Program-made: the position numbers and the translations under genes
Part shown: positions 33,071-48,399 of the stretch, one piece after another
How the letters are laid out: each line of letters begins with the position of its first letter
Numbering within the stretch: the stretch's first letter is position 1
From: Urechis unicinctus
Taxonomy: Eukaryota; Annelida; Polychaeta; Xenopneusta; Urechidae
Direction of reading: 5' to 3'
NCBI GenBank assembly: GCA_034190875.2
Contig: CM067346.1
Location: 11,716,356 to 11,780,355, forward strand
Length of the DNA stretch: 64,000 bases
The notes under the pieces: generated by a model
What the model saw: only the letters and a program-made list of their open reading frames with translations
Databases searched by the model: none
Told to the model about the DNA's origin: nothing

Positions 33071-36000
33071 TATATTCAACTGCGTTCAGGGACCTCCCTA
33101 CATACGCACATGATGTTCCTGGTTTGGTAGCAATTATGTCAGTATGCGCCGCGATAACGTTTGGTTCCAGATGGTTTATTTGAGGCACAAATACGAGTAA
33201 TCTGTCTGCAACAATTGTGCTGGAACCTTGCATAATATACCTGGTCGCCTGTAATTTGTTTCTGAGCACTAAGCAATTACATGGTTGTGATAAGTAAAAA
33301 TCTGGCAAATATGTGCTTGCAGTTTTTCCTATTGCATACTGAATAACAACGGTTTATCTTTTACCAAGATAATTAAACATAATGTAGATAAGAGACTGAG
33401 CGTTGTTTCGTGTTGACAATTATCACGGGTTGCGGCATTAGAAGGCGTCATAAAGCGTTATTCCACGCTTAATCTCATTCGTCTGAAGTTGTCTCAGAAC
33501 AGCACAAATCGTATAATGAAAGGTACAATATTGGTCCTAGGTTGGGCTGTTTACCAATGCATTTAAATGTATACCAAACAATATCTGAGTGCTTGTCAAC
33601 GCGTTATGATCAGTGAATCACCTGCAATAGGTTGTACTCTTTTAAACTTATATAGGTCGATATTGCTCGTAATAATCTTTTGACCTTTATAACACATCAA
33701 CGTGTCAATCGCTGAAGCTACTGCAGTAAGCTGCGACTGACTTACATAGCTATGGATGTTTGTGCTTTTTTTTGTTTGTCATTATTTGTTGACATATTTA
33801 TAGTGCATCACATCATACTTTCATTTCATGGGCAGCTTTCAGCATAGTAAATGCATAACCATGGTCACATTGATCACAACCATTGGAGCTAAAGATAGAT
33901 GTATCAAGGGAAAGTAATGTCTCTGAAAGTCCTACAATATATTTGTTTTTAATGGCGTGAGTTTGACCTGGACAGATGAACGCATATTCTTACAGCTGAT
34001 CAGGCAAATGAGGAGCAGCCTCTGCTATCGTCAATATTTGGGGGTGGGGGGTTGCGGCGGTAAACTACCTCAGATATGGGGTTGCGGGGCAAAGACAACC
34101 TTGTAAATGTTTGGTAAATTATTCATTGGATATAATTGCTAAGATACCCATTTGGCTAGCACACTGTGCTTCAGGAAACATTTTTTTCTATGGTTTTATT
34201 TCAGCGGATAAATTAAATATTTATTCTTTTTCAATATATTACACGGGTCATTCAAACACTAAGTGAATATCACGATGGGTATTGTATAATTTATTGTTGC
34301 ATTCTTATAGAGAGCTGTGAAGAGAGAGAGATATGTTAATGAAAGTGAGATATCAAAGCTTCACCTTCCTGACCATCATCGCGTTGTTATGCAAACGTAC
34401 CGGTTAAATGTTTAGTGAACGTACTTATTAAGCGACAATCTTGCCGTTAAAATCAAGCCAAACGGTTGTGTCTCGGAATAATTGTCACAAGGAGAAATAA
34501 AAATGTGCAATTTCGCAGCGCGCCTCATGAGGGTTGCATTTTTCCTGTTAATCACGACGGAAATCAAGGAAAAATAATGATAATAATTTATTGAAATATG
34601 TGACAGATGTAATGACATCTATACGTTATAATCACAATGTCCATCGATAGAGTTCTGGCTGTAACATCTTTGTTCCTTGTTATCAGCATTAAGAAGAAAT
34701 GAATGTAGCCTTTTCGAGAGGTGCATTCCACGCATCCATTGGACCCAGACTTCTCAGTTATATGTTTGAGTATCCTCGAAACATGTCAGAGACTACTCAC
34801 ATGGTAATATTGCCTCACTGCCATCCTTATATGGGGGTAAAGGACCGTGTGATCTATTTGTCATCCTGAAAATTATCAAACTTTTTTGGATGTACCAAGG
34901 ACAAATAATAAGTATGACCTAGATACATTTGTAGCATATCAGATAACCAAAATTTGTGCGTTCTTCGCAATTTACAAGCAACGTGTTGAGCTATGAGTAG
35001 AAGAGGTATTTGATTGAAACGCATGTTGTGAATGGGCATGTGAACAGATACCAATTTCTATATTAGAAATGAAAAGTATGCTCTCCTTGCCGAGTCAATG
35101 CCATACAGTTAGTAATACACCTTTCGTGGGTACAGAAAACTGTGGCCGTAGGAGGACCGCAAGTAAGATGAAACCATGTAAGATACGAGAGTGTTTAATG
35201 TGTTATATAAGAGTCATGTAGTTAACACAAGGAAGATCAATGATATGGCAAATGATATATTACACACGCCGCTGGGAGGAAGGCCCAGCACGGTACTATT
35301 GAGTTACTGGGTCGGGTGCATCACCTCTCAGAGATGGGACCGCCATTTAACGCGACCATTCGAGTCACGGGGAACCAGTCAGGAGTTCACACCTTTGAAT
35401 CAAACCCACAACCTGTTGGTCGAATGGAAACACAGTAAACTACTACGCCGCGGGAATAGGCTCTTATCCTGCTGTTTGACACATTTTCAATGGGCAATAC
35501 ATTTCGGCATATACTATCACCCTGTAATAGCTGTTTTGGATGGATCTGTATTTTGACGATCCCTGGTTTTGCTTTTTTCTGAGTAGATCAATTTATCCCT
35601 TTATTTGAATGATGATTCGTTAGGGGTATAGCTTGTTATCAATTGCAGCCTATTTAGCTTCGTGTATATGTTTTTGTGACACTTCACATGTCAAGATTAT
35701 ACAGACTTAAGTATAATCAGTCGTCAGCCAATTTACTGACGAGTGATCAATTGCAAATCATTATGTATATTTATTTGTAGACTGACACATTTCGTAACCA
35801 GCTCTCTGCATCTGAATGATCATTCTCCCGGCGTAAGTCATGATGTTTGTAGGGAAATGGATAAATACAAAACTAGGCAAGAGCTGTTACACACCGAATT
35901 TAGTGACCGTCTTTCAGTCTACGCGACTAGACGATGCGTCTGCGATGACAAAATAGCGCAACACGCAAGCTATCACGAATGGCACGCAAAGGACACTGCT

Positions 36001-37379
36001 AGCCTAGTAAGAAGATCAATGGCTTTATGGCTTTAGAAGATAGTGTAAGTCAAACCTAATATATATTGCCATGACCTTGGATTGGTAATCTTGGAACCAT
36101 TACACACGCCTCAGACAGGCCAGTGGCAAACCTGCAGTTATGCTTGTTTGCTTTGTCACCATGATAAAACAGTAAAAGCTGAATATCAGTAAGGCCAAAT
36201 TTGGGTATGAGCAGATATTTCAGAATGGATCTCTTCGATCGCTGCCAATATATATTCACTGTATCGAGGTAGGTTGTTATTACATTGTTTATGATATGGC
36301 AACGCCTGTATTGTCGTCTTGCCTGAATCCAGCCCGTAGATCTCTAATAGGAATCATGTCGGTCATTCTCGGCTTATGCAGTTGCTTTTAAGGCGACCAA
36401 GAATCCACATATATGGTGCTCCAAGACAGTTTCCCTGTGGCATTGCTTTGGAATAAAGTGTCAACTCCGCGAAATAGGACAAAACGATCTCGTTAATGTA
36501 TTAAAGCTTAATCAAAGTGCGATCAGAGTTTTCCATTAATGGATACGCTAGCTGAATGTTCTTCACTATGAGGAATTTCGCGATAACGAACCTTATCATA
36601 AACCAGTTCTTTGAGGCACAGTTGTCATCCACTATCCCTCGTCCTAGTAGGCGTCATTTATTGGCAACTGGACAAATATTTCTTTTATCATAGGTAGACA
36701 CATCCTGTTTTCTGTTTATTGTATATTTTCTCTGTGTTTGACAATATAAATGCGCGTTCAGGACGCTGAATTTCTAAAATGAAATGCATCGAGCTATATA
36801 TCTATAAACATGCATTTGTAAGTGGTTAAATATCCAATTACTTTTAACTTTAAAATTTAGTTCCTATCTGGCAATGCAGGTAACTTCTTCGGACTCTTAA
36901 TGAGGTTGATATCATTGCTGACAATGCAACCTGTACTGTCAGCGCATTAAACCACCACCATCATGGCCAGTAGAAATATCAATCTAGTTATAGCAGGGGA
37001 TATGTGCGAAGCATGCACATTAGGTCCAAAGTTGAGTGGATATCACAAAACAACGGAAAGTCATCAGCTCAAGTAGCTTCCCCTGTTTCTCACGGATACC
37101 CAGTGCTCAATCAGCCATCCAATTTCATATTTTCCCATTGCATGAAAGAATGTATTAGTAATGAACAAAACTACAGTCCATCATTGGTGTCAGATGTTAA
37201 GTTCTTTTCCTCACAGATCTTTGACCTTTAATTAATGTTTGATTTGTCATTAACGTCAAAAGTAAAATGATACACCTCGCATTGATCCTATGAAGTCGTA
37301 AGATGGTTGTTGCATAAGGCAAAATATGGGTTGCAGTGCATCATGAGGAAAGTGTGTAAGATTAATGATTGCTTCAGTG

Positions 37380-37510
37380 TAAGGGCCATGCGTAGTAACC
37401 ATTAGGGTTGTCATTCGTAATATTCATTAGACCTCAATACGTAGTGTCCATTAGGGTGGCCATGCAAAGGGTGCATTTGGGTTACCCTGCGTAGTGTCTG
37501 TCAAAGTAAT
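37380..37510. repeat. Short degenerate tandem repeat
   Basis: 'CGTAGT..CCATTAGGGT'-like words occur four times at about 25-35 base spacing. Weak. Confidence 0.35.
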
Positions 37511-38970
37511 CCGGGAAAATTAACGTCATTTCGGTTCTGATAAAAACTAATCAGATCATATTGTCTTTGACCACACTCTGATCCCGCCTTAAAACTACGA
37601 CAATCGCTGTTATGATCCACCTCTGCCTCCGCCGTGAGACTTCCCTGATTCCAAGCTTCTCCCTCCTGAGATCAACTACAACAAAAATAGCAAAACCAGT
37701 AAGACACCATCAGGATTGTAGATTGCTGTCATGCCAGATATAATCCAACATCTGCCTGTTACTCGGTGATATAATTCCGTTAAGCTGAAGCCATTAAGAC
37801 AGTTGCAGCCAGAATGATCCGCGATGACACAAACCGATTTGACTAAATATAGGGCGATTTCATGAAATGTACACTTATGTGAAACGCTGGTGGAACTTAG
37901 GCATTTTGCATTTCGTTGCGAATGTGTACGCGTTATGACAAATACTGTTATGCAGGGTAATTGAACCTTGTGATGTGAGCAGAGTATTCCAATTATGAGA
38001 TAATTTTATTCGAATGAACAGCCTTAGAATGGTTGATATATACAGGCTTGACAATTTTTGCACGGCAAGTAAATATACCTTCATTTATAGATTATTCCAC
38101 TGTGGGCTAAAAAACACCTTTCCACATGCGTGTTACACCATATGTTATTAAGACTGTGGATGGAGCCGCTGGAAGGTCATCAAAGTCATCAATGGCGAGT
38201 TATCAAACCAGCTATTGACGGTTATATATGGTATATTTGCACGATGAAGATGGTTGGTAATATACGGGATGATACGGTTTTTCGGATCAAACTGGGATGA
38301 CGCATGTTGACCGACTAATCGTATCGCAAAACAGCATATATACCATAACAACATGCTAACTCATATGCAAGGCACTGCTATATTTACATCATGGGTGTAA
38401 CTTTATTATTCAACAGTTCAACATTGATCATTTATTCCTCAGCCTAACATGTTTACTAAAGGGGGAACTAATTTGCGTGACGACCATAAGAAAAAAAGAA
38501 ATGGACCATCTATATGATGGCGTCCGCTGTGACTCATTGGCTTTTTCTGCAATGCCGTTCTATTAGAGACAAAATCGGAATATTACGTGTCAACTATATT
38601 AATATTGAATTCACTGTCTGGTGAATTGTCAGCGGGCTATGCGGCGGTCCCAGACCGAACCGAACGACAGTCAAGCTGCATGGGTACGTATTCCAAAGCT
38701 TGAAATGTTTACGCCATGACATCCCCATATTACAACCAACCACGCTTAAATCATTCAGTCAAACAGTCTAGCACGCAAATGAATGAACAATAAAATCAAG
38801 AGTTGGCCAACAGGGATTCAATAAATGTGAATGTTACACAGGTCCGATATCCAGCTGATAGCCTTTCAGCTTTATGAAGACAGATGTTTTCTGGTTGATT
38901 ACTTTTACAAAATAGACCTTCACTGACACGCTCACGCCTCGGCTATTACTGCGGTTTAATGCCGCTTATG

Positions 38971-39161
38971 TTAGGTAAGGTCAGGAAAGCGTTTAACGAC
39001 ACACTAATGTGTTATATGGTGCCTACCGAGGTGAATAGATACCACCTTGATATCATGGTCCATCGACTCTAGTCGCAATACTAACAGGTTGCCCCCAATC
39101 TCTTTACGACATTCAGGAGCATACATTGGGCCTATTCTACCCCCGGAAATATGGGGGGGGG
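38971..39161 (-). mobile_element. Truncated SINE-like element (LINE head plus tail)
   Basis: On the minus strand it starts with a C-run, 'CCGGGGGTAGAATAGGCCC' and 'GGGGGCAACCTGTTAG'. It jumps after about 120 bases to the LINE tail ('GGTAGGCACCATATAACACA', 'GTCGTTAAACG') and ends 'CCTTACCTAA'. About 190 bp in all, it is shorter than the copies at 3842 and 56703, with more of the head deleted. Confidence 0.75.
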
Positions 39162-41435
39162 ATAGAATGTCGTTAATGAGACAGCCACCCATAGAGCACG
39201 TCAGGTTGATAGCTTGGGAATATGACACAAACTAGATACAATCATTGTTAGAATTTGGCACTATTCAAGTAGTAACTTTTTGTCATAACTCGAGCTATGT
39301 GGCAACAACTGACTATCGTCAATATCTCAAAATCGATTGGTTATATTTAATCGTCTTGTGATTGGTCACACTGAAAACATAGTGAGCTCATGAAGGAGAG
39401 AAGGCAATTGCATCTATATCGACAGCAAGTGACACTTACCATTTTTGCGACACCTCTCGAGACTATGCACATTATATGCTGTCGAAGTTCGAAATAGCGT
39501 TTAAATAGTTATCCTGAATTTTAGATCAGTTGCCGACTTAGTTATACCATTTATTCATTCAGTTATAACAGAGCATAAAGCTGCCATCGATGCTGCAGTC
39601 GAAAGGCGAGGGCAAGATATGTATAGGATCAATGCTTATTCGGTGCCGCTTTGTTGAGTTACTCACAATAGTTTGCCGCAAAGTAAATAAAATGCTGTGA
39701 GTCAAGAATAAATTAAACATACGAACCAGTGTACGATCACTAGCGTAAGACACTGCAGCTATGACATCTACATATCTACAGTACAATTCAACACATGCAC
39801 AACACACTGCATGATCATCTCATTAACTCACAATTACAAACCATCGAGTGGTGAAAGTCGGTACAAGCCTTCAGTGGCAAGCTGACTGAGTCAATTTATC
39901 ACACTTGGCCTCACAACTCGTTGCTTACCTATTTGCTGTGTTGAATACATTAGTTCTAATTAGAAGAGTTATGCCAGTGGGATTTGTTTCCAAGAATACT
40001 TCCATATCTTTATCCAAATTTAAAACTGCATATTTTAACCCAACGCTGAATTAGACATTAAGGTGACCATGAGATGATGTGGATAATTTTAATGTCTTAT
40101 TAATTCTAGATGGCGGTCTTGTTTGGTTAGATAATGGGATTATGGGATTGTACAAATAAATTTATCAGGTTGTCATTTTGCAGTAAATGGAATGTGATCG
40201 TGCGACTGATATGGTGAAATAATTAACATACTCGGCCATTTAAAATTAAATAACAATTTAGAATGTCACTTACTGCTCTCCGGGTCTTGAAGAAAACTAA
40301 GCTTTGAATTATTTTTAGATAAGACTACAGACAGCAGAAAAGAACATGATTGGTTGACCTATCCCTATATTGTGACTCTATATTAGCTCTTTTGAACCAA
40401 TGGAGCTTGCACACCCCCTTGATTCTCGAAGATGGCATTTCCAATGTATAAAATTTGATGATAAGACCTTACTTTCACCATGTCAACTTGATATAACAAG
40501 TCCAGTGCAATAAGCAATCAGTATTATGTATCGCATTAGAGTCTCAGGAAACGCAACAACTTGTATATTTGCATAATCGCCTAAAATGGGCGAGGCGATT
40601 AGCTTTTCCGACAAAATTCCAATATGGTGGCGAGATAGGCAACGCAAGTCGGATTGTAACGGATTGTTATGATGATGAATAGAGGAGAGGAAAAGGCAAA
40701 TAGGTCGGAAAGTTATAAGGTAAAAATCTAGTATAAACCGACTCACCTGTGAAATATATTATCAGGCAGATGATGGTATGATAAAAACTTTCACGCGGTT
40801 GTGTACGACTAGGTCGTGCAAGAAACCGTTTGATGACAACCACCAGAATTCGGAGTGGAATTTCTCCGCAAAGTTTAAAATAAATCGAATAACAAGTGTT
40901 CTCTAAGATGTTGGTAAAAAAAGCATAGCAATTAAATTCAGTCAATACTCTCACTGTTGGTGGCTTCAAATTCACAACAGTACGTAATGTTAACATAATA
41001 AGTTAAGCATGTTTGTCAATCTACCGATAAACGGTGGGTTTTTTCTGTTAGATCAACAAGGGAGTACTCGATCGACTGTTGGTCTGTTGGGCTACTCTAA
41101 ATGTATATAAACAACATGGCCTACACACAGCCACATGTTCGTCATCCACTGGACACCCTGTCGCGGCAACATATATAGCTTTATTCCATACGTTATGTGG
41201 ATGCCTCAGTTTCTATAAAATTTCTATATAGTAGCCTGTTCATTTGTTCCGTCAGCTAAGGCGTTGAAAGTACTCAGAGCTCACGTCAGCAAATAGAGTT
41301 GCTGGTTTTCTTTCACAAAATCTTCAGAGACTTCATTTTGTAACGTGCTCAATTATCATCAATGAATGTATTCAGCTCCATTCATTCACTTGCAAGGTTT
41401 CATTTCCATATATATTTGCAAGGTTTCATTTGCAT

Positions 41436-41613
41436 AAATCGAGAGGTAATTAACTCCGTCTTTGATGTTCAAACTCAGCACAGGGAGTTCGCAGAACCCT
41501 ATTGAGGTGTATACGCCATGGACAAAATCGAGAGGCCATTAACTCTGTCTTTGATGTTGTAACTCTGCACATAGAGTTCGCAGAACCCTATTGAGGTGTA
41601 TACGACATGGACA
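41436..41613. repeat. 89-bp tandem duplication
   Basis: Two units (41436 and 41525) start AAATCGAGAGG and share 'GAGTTCGCAGAACCCTATTG' and 'AGGTGTATACG', with a few substitutions. A shorter duplicated word (GCAAGGTTTCATTT) lies just before. Confidence 0.85.
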
Positions 41614-41789
41614 GAATCCTCAACAAGATTTTCTTTTTTCAACGTCTTAAGCATATATCGTGTACACCAGAGCAAATCAGAAGCACCATACGTTCCCGGC
41701 GATGCAATGGCGTATTGCGGATGTTTGAGACGTCAAGACAGTAGAGACATTCTCTAGCTTTTTGTAGCTTTATGTCCGTTTGTTATAAA

Positions 41790-41865
<76 letters not shown>

Positions 41866-42027
41866 GATATATATATATATGGATATATATATGGATATAT
41901 ATATATATTATATATATATATATATTCATGTGTGTAAATGCATTTAAATGTATATATACATATATATATACATGCATACATTTACGTATATATTTATATA
42001 TATACAGACATTTACACATATATACAT

Positions 42028-42080
<53 letters not shown>

Positions 42081-42165
42081 ATCACAAGTATATATATATA
42101 TGCAGATATATGTACCTATATATATGCATATATATATATATCTATATACACACACATATGGTCGT
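41790..42165. repeat. (TA)n tract followed by imperfect TA-rich sequence
   Basis: Perfect to about 41862, then TA interrupted by GG, CATG, CAC and similar words. Confidence 0.9.
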
Positions 42166-42202
42166 TTTAAGTAAGCTGGTGGAAAGGCATATACATGTTC
42201 GT

Positions 42203-42393
<191 letters not shown>

Positions 42394-42952
42394 CACGAAC
42401 GCCAACCTTTCGTAGACTTTGGTCCACGAAAGGATATGCCATTATGTCCAAATAAAGTCAACGCACATTTTCTTTCAAAATGATTGAAAATATTTTGGTT
42501 TGACCACTTGAATATGACAGTTTAGAGTGACGTACAAAGATAATCTTTCACGAGTGTGATTTTTTCGATTTTGAATATAATAACGAAATAAGGTTTTAGT
42601 AACTAACCATTCGTTGACATAACCCGCAAACCTCATTATCTACTTCGATCCAAATTGCCGAAATAATCTTTAATCATGTGTGTTGTAATTGTTTATATGA
42701 AAAATTAAAATATTTGATTTATTTTAAAATTTCTTTGTCGAAAACTATATTGTTCTCCTTGTTCATCAATCTACAACATTAAATTAGATTGCAAAATGCT
42801 ACCAATTGATCATAATGATCACCTTTACAACAAATATTATGTTTCTAATCCATGATGACTGAAAAAGATTTCCACATTTCAGTATTCCGCAAATATTAGA
42901 AAATATATATGGGCACCAAAGGTTAGATTAATATGTATAAATTAGTATCTTG

Positions 42953-43109
42953 ACCATTCGTGGACGACCTTTAGAGGACCAAAAGTACATACCAGGAATA
43001 AAAAGTGATTTTTTTTTATTCACATTAAACTATTTTATTGCATTAATTAAAATGTGCCGAACAAATAATTGCTAAACCGTAATATAAAAAAAAACTGTCC
43101 ACGAATGGT
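42953..43109. mobile_element. Possible MITE with ACCATTCGTGGAC inverted ends
   Basis: 'ACCATTCGTGGAC' at 42953 is perfectly inverted at 43097-43109 (GTCCACGAATGGT), enclosing 157 AT-rich bases. Related words (CCATTCGTTGAC at 42608, CCTTTCGTAGAC at 42407) suggest degraded neighbours of the same family. No target duplication is clear. Confidence 0.45.
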
Positions 43110-43145
43110 TGGAGTCTACAAATGGTTATAATCGTAACTATAGAT

Positions 43146-43385
<240 letters not shown>

Positions 43386-43840
43386 CTTGAGCGTGTGACA
43401 ACGCAAGAAGATCAAAGATAGGATTTTAACTGCGTCGCTTCGGTGGTTTGCTATTGTAAACTAAGCTTAATTAGACAGCTCTATATTGCACATGTAGAGA
43501 GATGCACATCTTTTTGTCACGATCTTCAAATTAGTGCTAGGAATGCACATACAAATTGTGGGACACATCGGGATGCTACTCAACGAACTAACACAGTTAC
43601 GTTAGAGCCTAACGTAGTCACAGGAGAGGCTTTTAAACTGCTAATGTCAATCAACCGTAGCCTAACCTTATTCACTTGTACAACGTGTGCTGTAACTGTA
43701 CTTCGTCAGTCCTAATACACAGTCATATGGTTGGCCGAATGCTAGTTATTATGCATTTATTAGCATGGCTAACATGGCCACATTCAATAAAACATCGAAC
43801 AACAGTGATCATGTTATTCCTCAGGCGAGTCGTTCATATC

Positions 43841-44728
43841 GTATTTAGCATCCTTTGATACAGATAATCAGGCATTCGCTTAACTGTGAACGCTGGGGGA
43901 TTCCGATATACTTTGAATTGTCAGTGTTCCATTTTCTTTCTCCATGGACTCGTCGATGTGTTGGTGCAGTAATGGCAACATAAGCCAACTATTGCATCAC
44001 CGTAAGATGTGTATGATCATATTCGCATGCATGTTTAAATACTAATTGTCTAATCATGATTAACGATTCGACTTATCATTCGAAAGTATTTTGCATGGTT
44101 ATGAGGAATTTTTTTTATTATCAATATCTATAACAAAGGTTAGTTTTAGAGGATGCGGCTGAGCATTGGATGTGTTGACGATAGTGCGTTATACAGTGCG
44201 TCATGCGGGATTGCATAGTATATTTCTCTTTGGAAAATGTTATTTTAATGAATCTATGATCACAACCGGATTTATGAAACCGACGTATTTAGCATCCTTT
44301 GATACAGATAATCAGGCATTCGCTTAACTGTGAACGCTGGGGGATTCCGATATACTTTGAATTGTCAGTGTTCCATTTTCTTTCTCCATGGACTCGTCGA
44401 TGTGTTGGTGCAGTAATGGCAACATAAGCCAACTATTGCATCACCGTAAGATGTGTATGATCATATTCGCATGCATGTTTAAATACTAACTGGCTAATCA
44501 TGATTAACGATTCGACTTATCATTCGAAAGTATTTTGCATGGTTATGAGGAATTTTTTTTATTATCAATATCTATAACAAAGGTTAGTTTTAGAGGATGC
44601 GGCTGAGCATTGGATGTGTTGACGATAGTGCGTTATACAGTGCGTCATGTGGGATTGCATAGTATATTTCTCTTTGGAAAATGTTATTTTAATGAATCTA
44701 TGATCACAACCGGATTTATGAAACCGAC
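43841..44728. repeat. 444-bp tandem duplication
   Basis: Units 43841-44284 and 44285-44728 differ at only a few bases (for example AATTGTCTAA/AACTGGCTAA and CATGCGGG/CATGTGGG). The join repeats 'GTATTTAGCATCC' directly after 'GAAACCGAC'. It contains no gene. Very recent, or an assembly duplication. Confidence 0.95.
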
Positions 44729-44829
44729 GCTGAGACGGTGGCTCTTCTTATTATGTTTAAAGTATTTGACAGTGAGCAGGTTGTACATTCAATAATGTAT
44801 TCTAAAGTAGTGGAAATAGCATATTGTAC

Positions 44830-46639
44830 ACATCATGTGGATGATTAATTTTGCCAAAGTCCAGTGGGTTTTGCACTTAACCTTACAACCTCAACAGATG
44901 GGTACGTTCATCCGAATAAATCTGTAAAATGAAACCAGAACGGCAAATGGAAACAGAATAGGGTCCTTCCACCTCCAACCTCGTGCGAAAAAAGTATAAA
45001 ATGCAAGGTGTTCGGAGGTCTCGGAAGTCTTGAGTTATCAGGACTGTGCGGTTGAAAAAACCAATCAACACTGACATTATCTCATCCATTGCATTGCAAA
45101 TTGTGTAAACACATGCCATCCTTGTTAGAAACTAAAATCGATTTCTGATTTTACGGAAAAGTAATTGTGACATTACCTGAATCGTGTGCTCTATATAACG
45201 CCTAGCAATTATGTTGATACAAACTCCCTCAGAATGACAAGCAAACATTTTTCGCCTAACGGCTGCTGCTCTGCATCATTTGTGGCTATATTCAATTCAA
45301 TTTTCTTTACCGAATCAAAAGATGCAAGGCTGCTGCCTTATTTTACTGTGTATATATGCTGGCTGAAATCAATGGATTTATTTAAAAGGCGGAAATAGTT
45401 CATTAGGTCATTTTCGTCTGGGTCTACTCCTTTAAATTGCACTGTAGATACACTGTGTTGAAAATATATTGATAATGGCGTTGTGATATCGTACAACTCT
45501 AAATCATTAATCTATTGTGTTAAACTGTATGACTTCAATATTTATGACAGTGTTGCTGTTGCTGGCTGCTATGAGATACGTGAACGTATCATCATGCGGC
45601 TGTTTTGTTGATTTGACCTGAGATTCCCGCTAATCTATAGTTGTCTAAATATCGATGATTAATCAATAGCTAAGGCACTAACAACGACATTGTTATCGTT
45701 CCGAACAAATATAATCGTCCCATAACGCTGTTTCTGCTGTATAAAATCGATGGATTGCACCATATAATGGCGGCACCTACTGTTTAATCAGATATGAGTC
45801 AACAATACATCTATTAAGCGTGTGGTATTATTCAAATGCTGCTCACTGGGTTAAACACGATGCAAACGTGTTAAGTACAAAGTGGATGACCATTTGTTAC
45901 AAATAACTAGTGCATCTTTTTCCTAAAAATCTCGCGGTTTGTTATATATAACTTACGTACAGTTGCCAAAATAAACGCATTACAGTCGTCTTCAATATTT
46001 CTTTTGAACAGGATGAGGACATTGCAGCGAGCAGATTTATGATGACCATTATACAAAGCATTGGCACTAATGCCTCTTTAATACATATTTCACAAACCTA
46101 AGGGCGTATGCTGCGTACTCGTAGTTTGTCATTATCAACACATTGGATCATCGTGGTCATCGACTAGCATGTCATTGCGAAGGATCTTTTAATTTGGCAA
46201 TTCATTGACTTGATGGGACCAAAATAACTTCGCATGACCTATACCCCTTTTGACTTATTGTTTTCACGCAAATGAGCCTATCTTTCACGATTTGGACATA
46301 TCAGCATTGACTTTGATGTATATGAAGTGAACAGTATGGATATTGCTCAACAGCTTAGACCTGGTGGGTTGCTCATTTATTTCTATGAGTGGATATACAC
46401 AAGGAGCTTATAAAAATGCTAGTGACTGTGGTTGAGCTTAATCACACTTAAAATTAATCGGTAGCTGTAATATAATCGGTTGTTATCCCTACACGCGCGC
46501 TTTCGATTGCAAATAGTCATGCACAACGTTACATGTGCAATTAAAGCTCGTAACCAGAACAGTCAACTGATTGTTCCAGCCCCTACCTACCCCATCAAAT
46601 GCACATTACACACATCAAGGAACAGACGTTCCCAATATC
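44830..46639. other. Gene-free stretch
   Basis: Short ORFs only. No repeat recognised. Confidence 0.4.
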
Positions 46640-46990
46640 GATAGGATAGTCATTGTGCAATAACATGATGGAGCCGATCAAAGCAGTTCTATTGATAGTG
46701 GGGTAGCACCATCGTCTCGCCTTACAAAAGATGCTGCTGTTTAATTTAAGGGAACTTTTACGACCAAGGCAGGTGTACTACGACAGCGCAAATCACACTA
46801 TGTTATTCTTGCGTCATGTGCCAAGGATAAATGCTCTTTTGGCCATCATCGCGTACCAACGTGGTGTATACATATTTGTTGCTTATACTTGCAATAAATG
46901 AACAATGTAGCCTAATTATTTCAACTTCGCTTCTTTTCCGTTTATATATCAGATTATAACCCCGGCTATTTGCGTTCTGATATCTAAGTA
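46640..46990. repeat. Non-coding block S1, paralogous to 48400-48745
   Basis: Shares in order 'TCATTGTGCAATAACAT', 'GCACCATCG', 'GTACNACNACAG', 'AACGTGGTGT.TACATATTTG' and 'CCGTTTATATATCAGAT.ATA' with 48.4-48.7 kb. About 70 percent similar by eye. No coding capacity. Confidence 0.65.
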
Positions 46991-47060
46991 ATGCACTTAG
47001 TGAGAGGTCGTGGTTCATTTAATAGCCTTCCTTAATTTATTCTGCGTCCTGTAAATTACT

Positions 47061-47160
47061 NNNNNNNNNNNNNNNNNNNNNNNNNNNNNNNNNNNNNNNN
47101 NNNNNNNNNNNNNNNNNNNNNNNNNNNNNNNNNNNNNNNNNNNNNNNNNNNNNNNNNNNN
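47061..47160. other. Assembly gap (100 N)
   Basis: Exactly 100 Ns, the usual placeholder for a scaffold join of unknown length. Order and distance across it are not certain. Confidence 1.
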
Positions 47161-48399
47161 TATCATTCGCCTTTCATTCCCTAAATAATATGCATACTAC
47201 TCGATACCCCCTTCTCTATACGTCGTTAAACATCACTAATGAGTTGCGGTGAACGCAAGCCACTCGAGTTAAGTGGCATCAATTTCTAATTGATATGCGG
47301 CTCACTACAGTCCTCGTCGGGTAAATATCATTTGACATGCCACAAGTTTTTCTGTTTCTTAAAGGTCATACTCCTTCATGAAGGTCGTCAGGCAATATCT
47401 CTCTTGTATCGTCTTTAAAAACCGATGCCTTATATATAAGGCACAAAATAACTGGGAAGTATATGAGAAACACACAATTTAAAAAAGACTACATCTATTT
47501 ATTGCCGATAAAGACCAATAAAGATGATTGAACTTTATTGCAATTATTACAGGCAAAGTAACGCAAAATAGCTAGCGCATCGGCCACGTTTATCAATCCA
47601 TTAATACTAATACCATTTAACGGCTTGCACATGTGCTTGCAGGTCTGAAATAGGGTTGCTAGGTGACCCGATGTTTACCGTCATACTAACTGGCGTACAT
47701 TGATTAACAGTATTGCTGTTAGGTAATGAAAAATATCAAATTTGCTGATTTTCATTGATTAACTTTGGCAAGATGATGACTATTTCAAGACGATGGTTTT
47801 CTGCTTTTTTGAGAACTGGATTACACAGCTATTACCATATTTAAGTTGTAATCGAATTATTTCCCGATATTTTGCGCATCCACAAGATATGGGTTTACTT
47901 TTTTTAGTTAAACACCCCGTTTTATCATAGTGCTGTATGTTATGTAAAGATGATAAACCAATGAAATGGAGAATATTCATTTCTGACGTCACCTTGTGTT
48001 CTCGCATTATCATATCTGATATAGGCTACAAATGTAATGGAAGGTGATATTATATGTCGACTGACAGCTGGTTATGAAGGAATCTTGACCAACATAAATA
48101 AAACCAGCGAATCATAATTAACTCCTTTATAAACATATTTTGAGTCCTGCTTATACATTTACAATATGGTGTGATACATTGCTATCCGTACTGTGTTACC
48201 CTGTCAATAAACTGTCATCTGGATGTTTCTACATAATTATTAATGTAGCGATTGTCGTAGAACAATATTGTGTTCTAGCACTATGTATATGATTAACTGT
48301 AGGCAGTCAACATACATATGCTCCCCACTACCAGAGTCTAACGTTCTGAAGCAAGCCGCAAGCCACAATCAACCGTGAGTAAAAGAGGAAAACATAAAG
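47161..48399. other. Gene-free stretch
   Basis: Nothing recognised. Confidence 0.4.

Noticed and set aside
35191-35556. 121-codon plus-strand ORF in a slightly GC-richer patch
   Set aside because: No recognisable domain, no good start or splice context, and it lies in the duplicated non-coding block without a conserved counterpart in T2.
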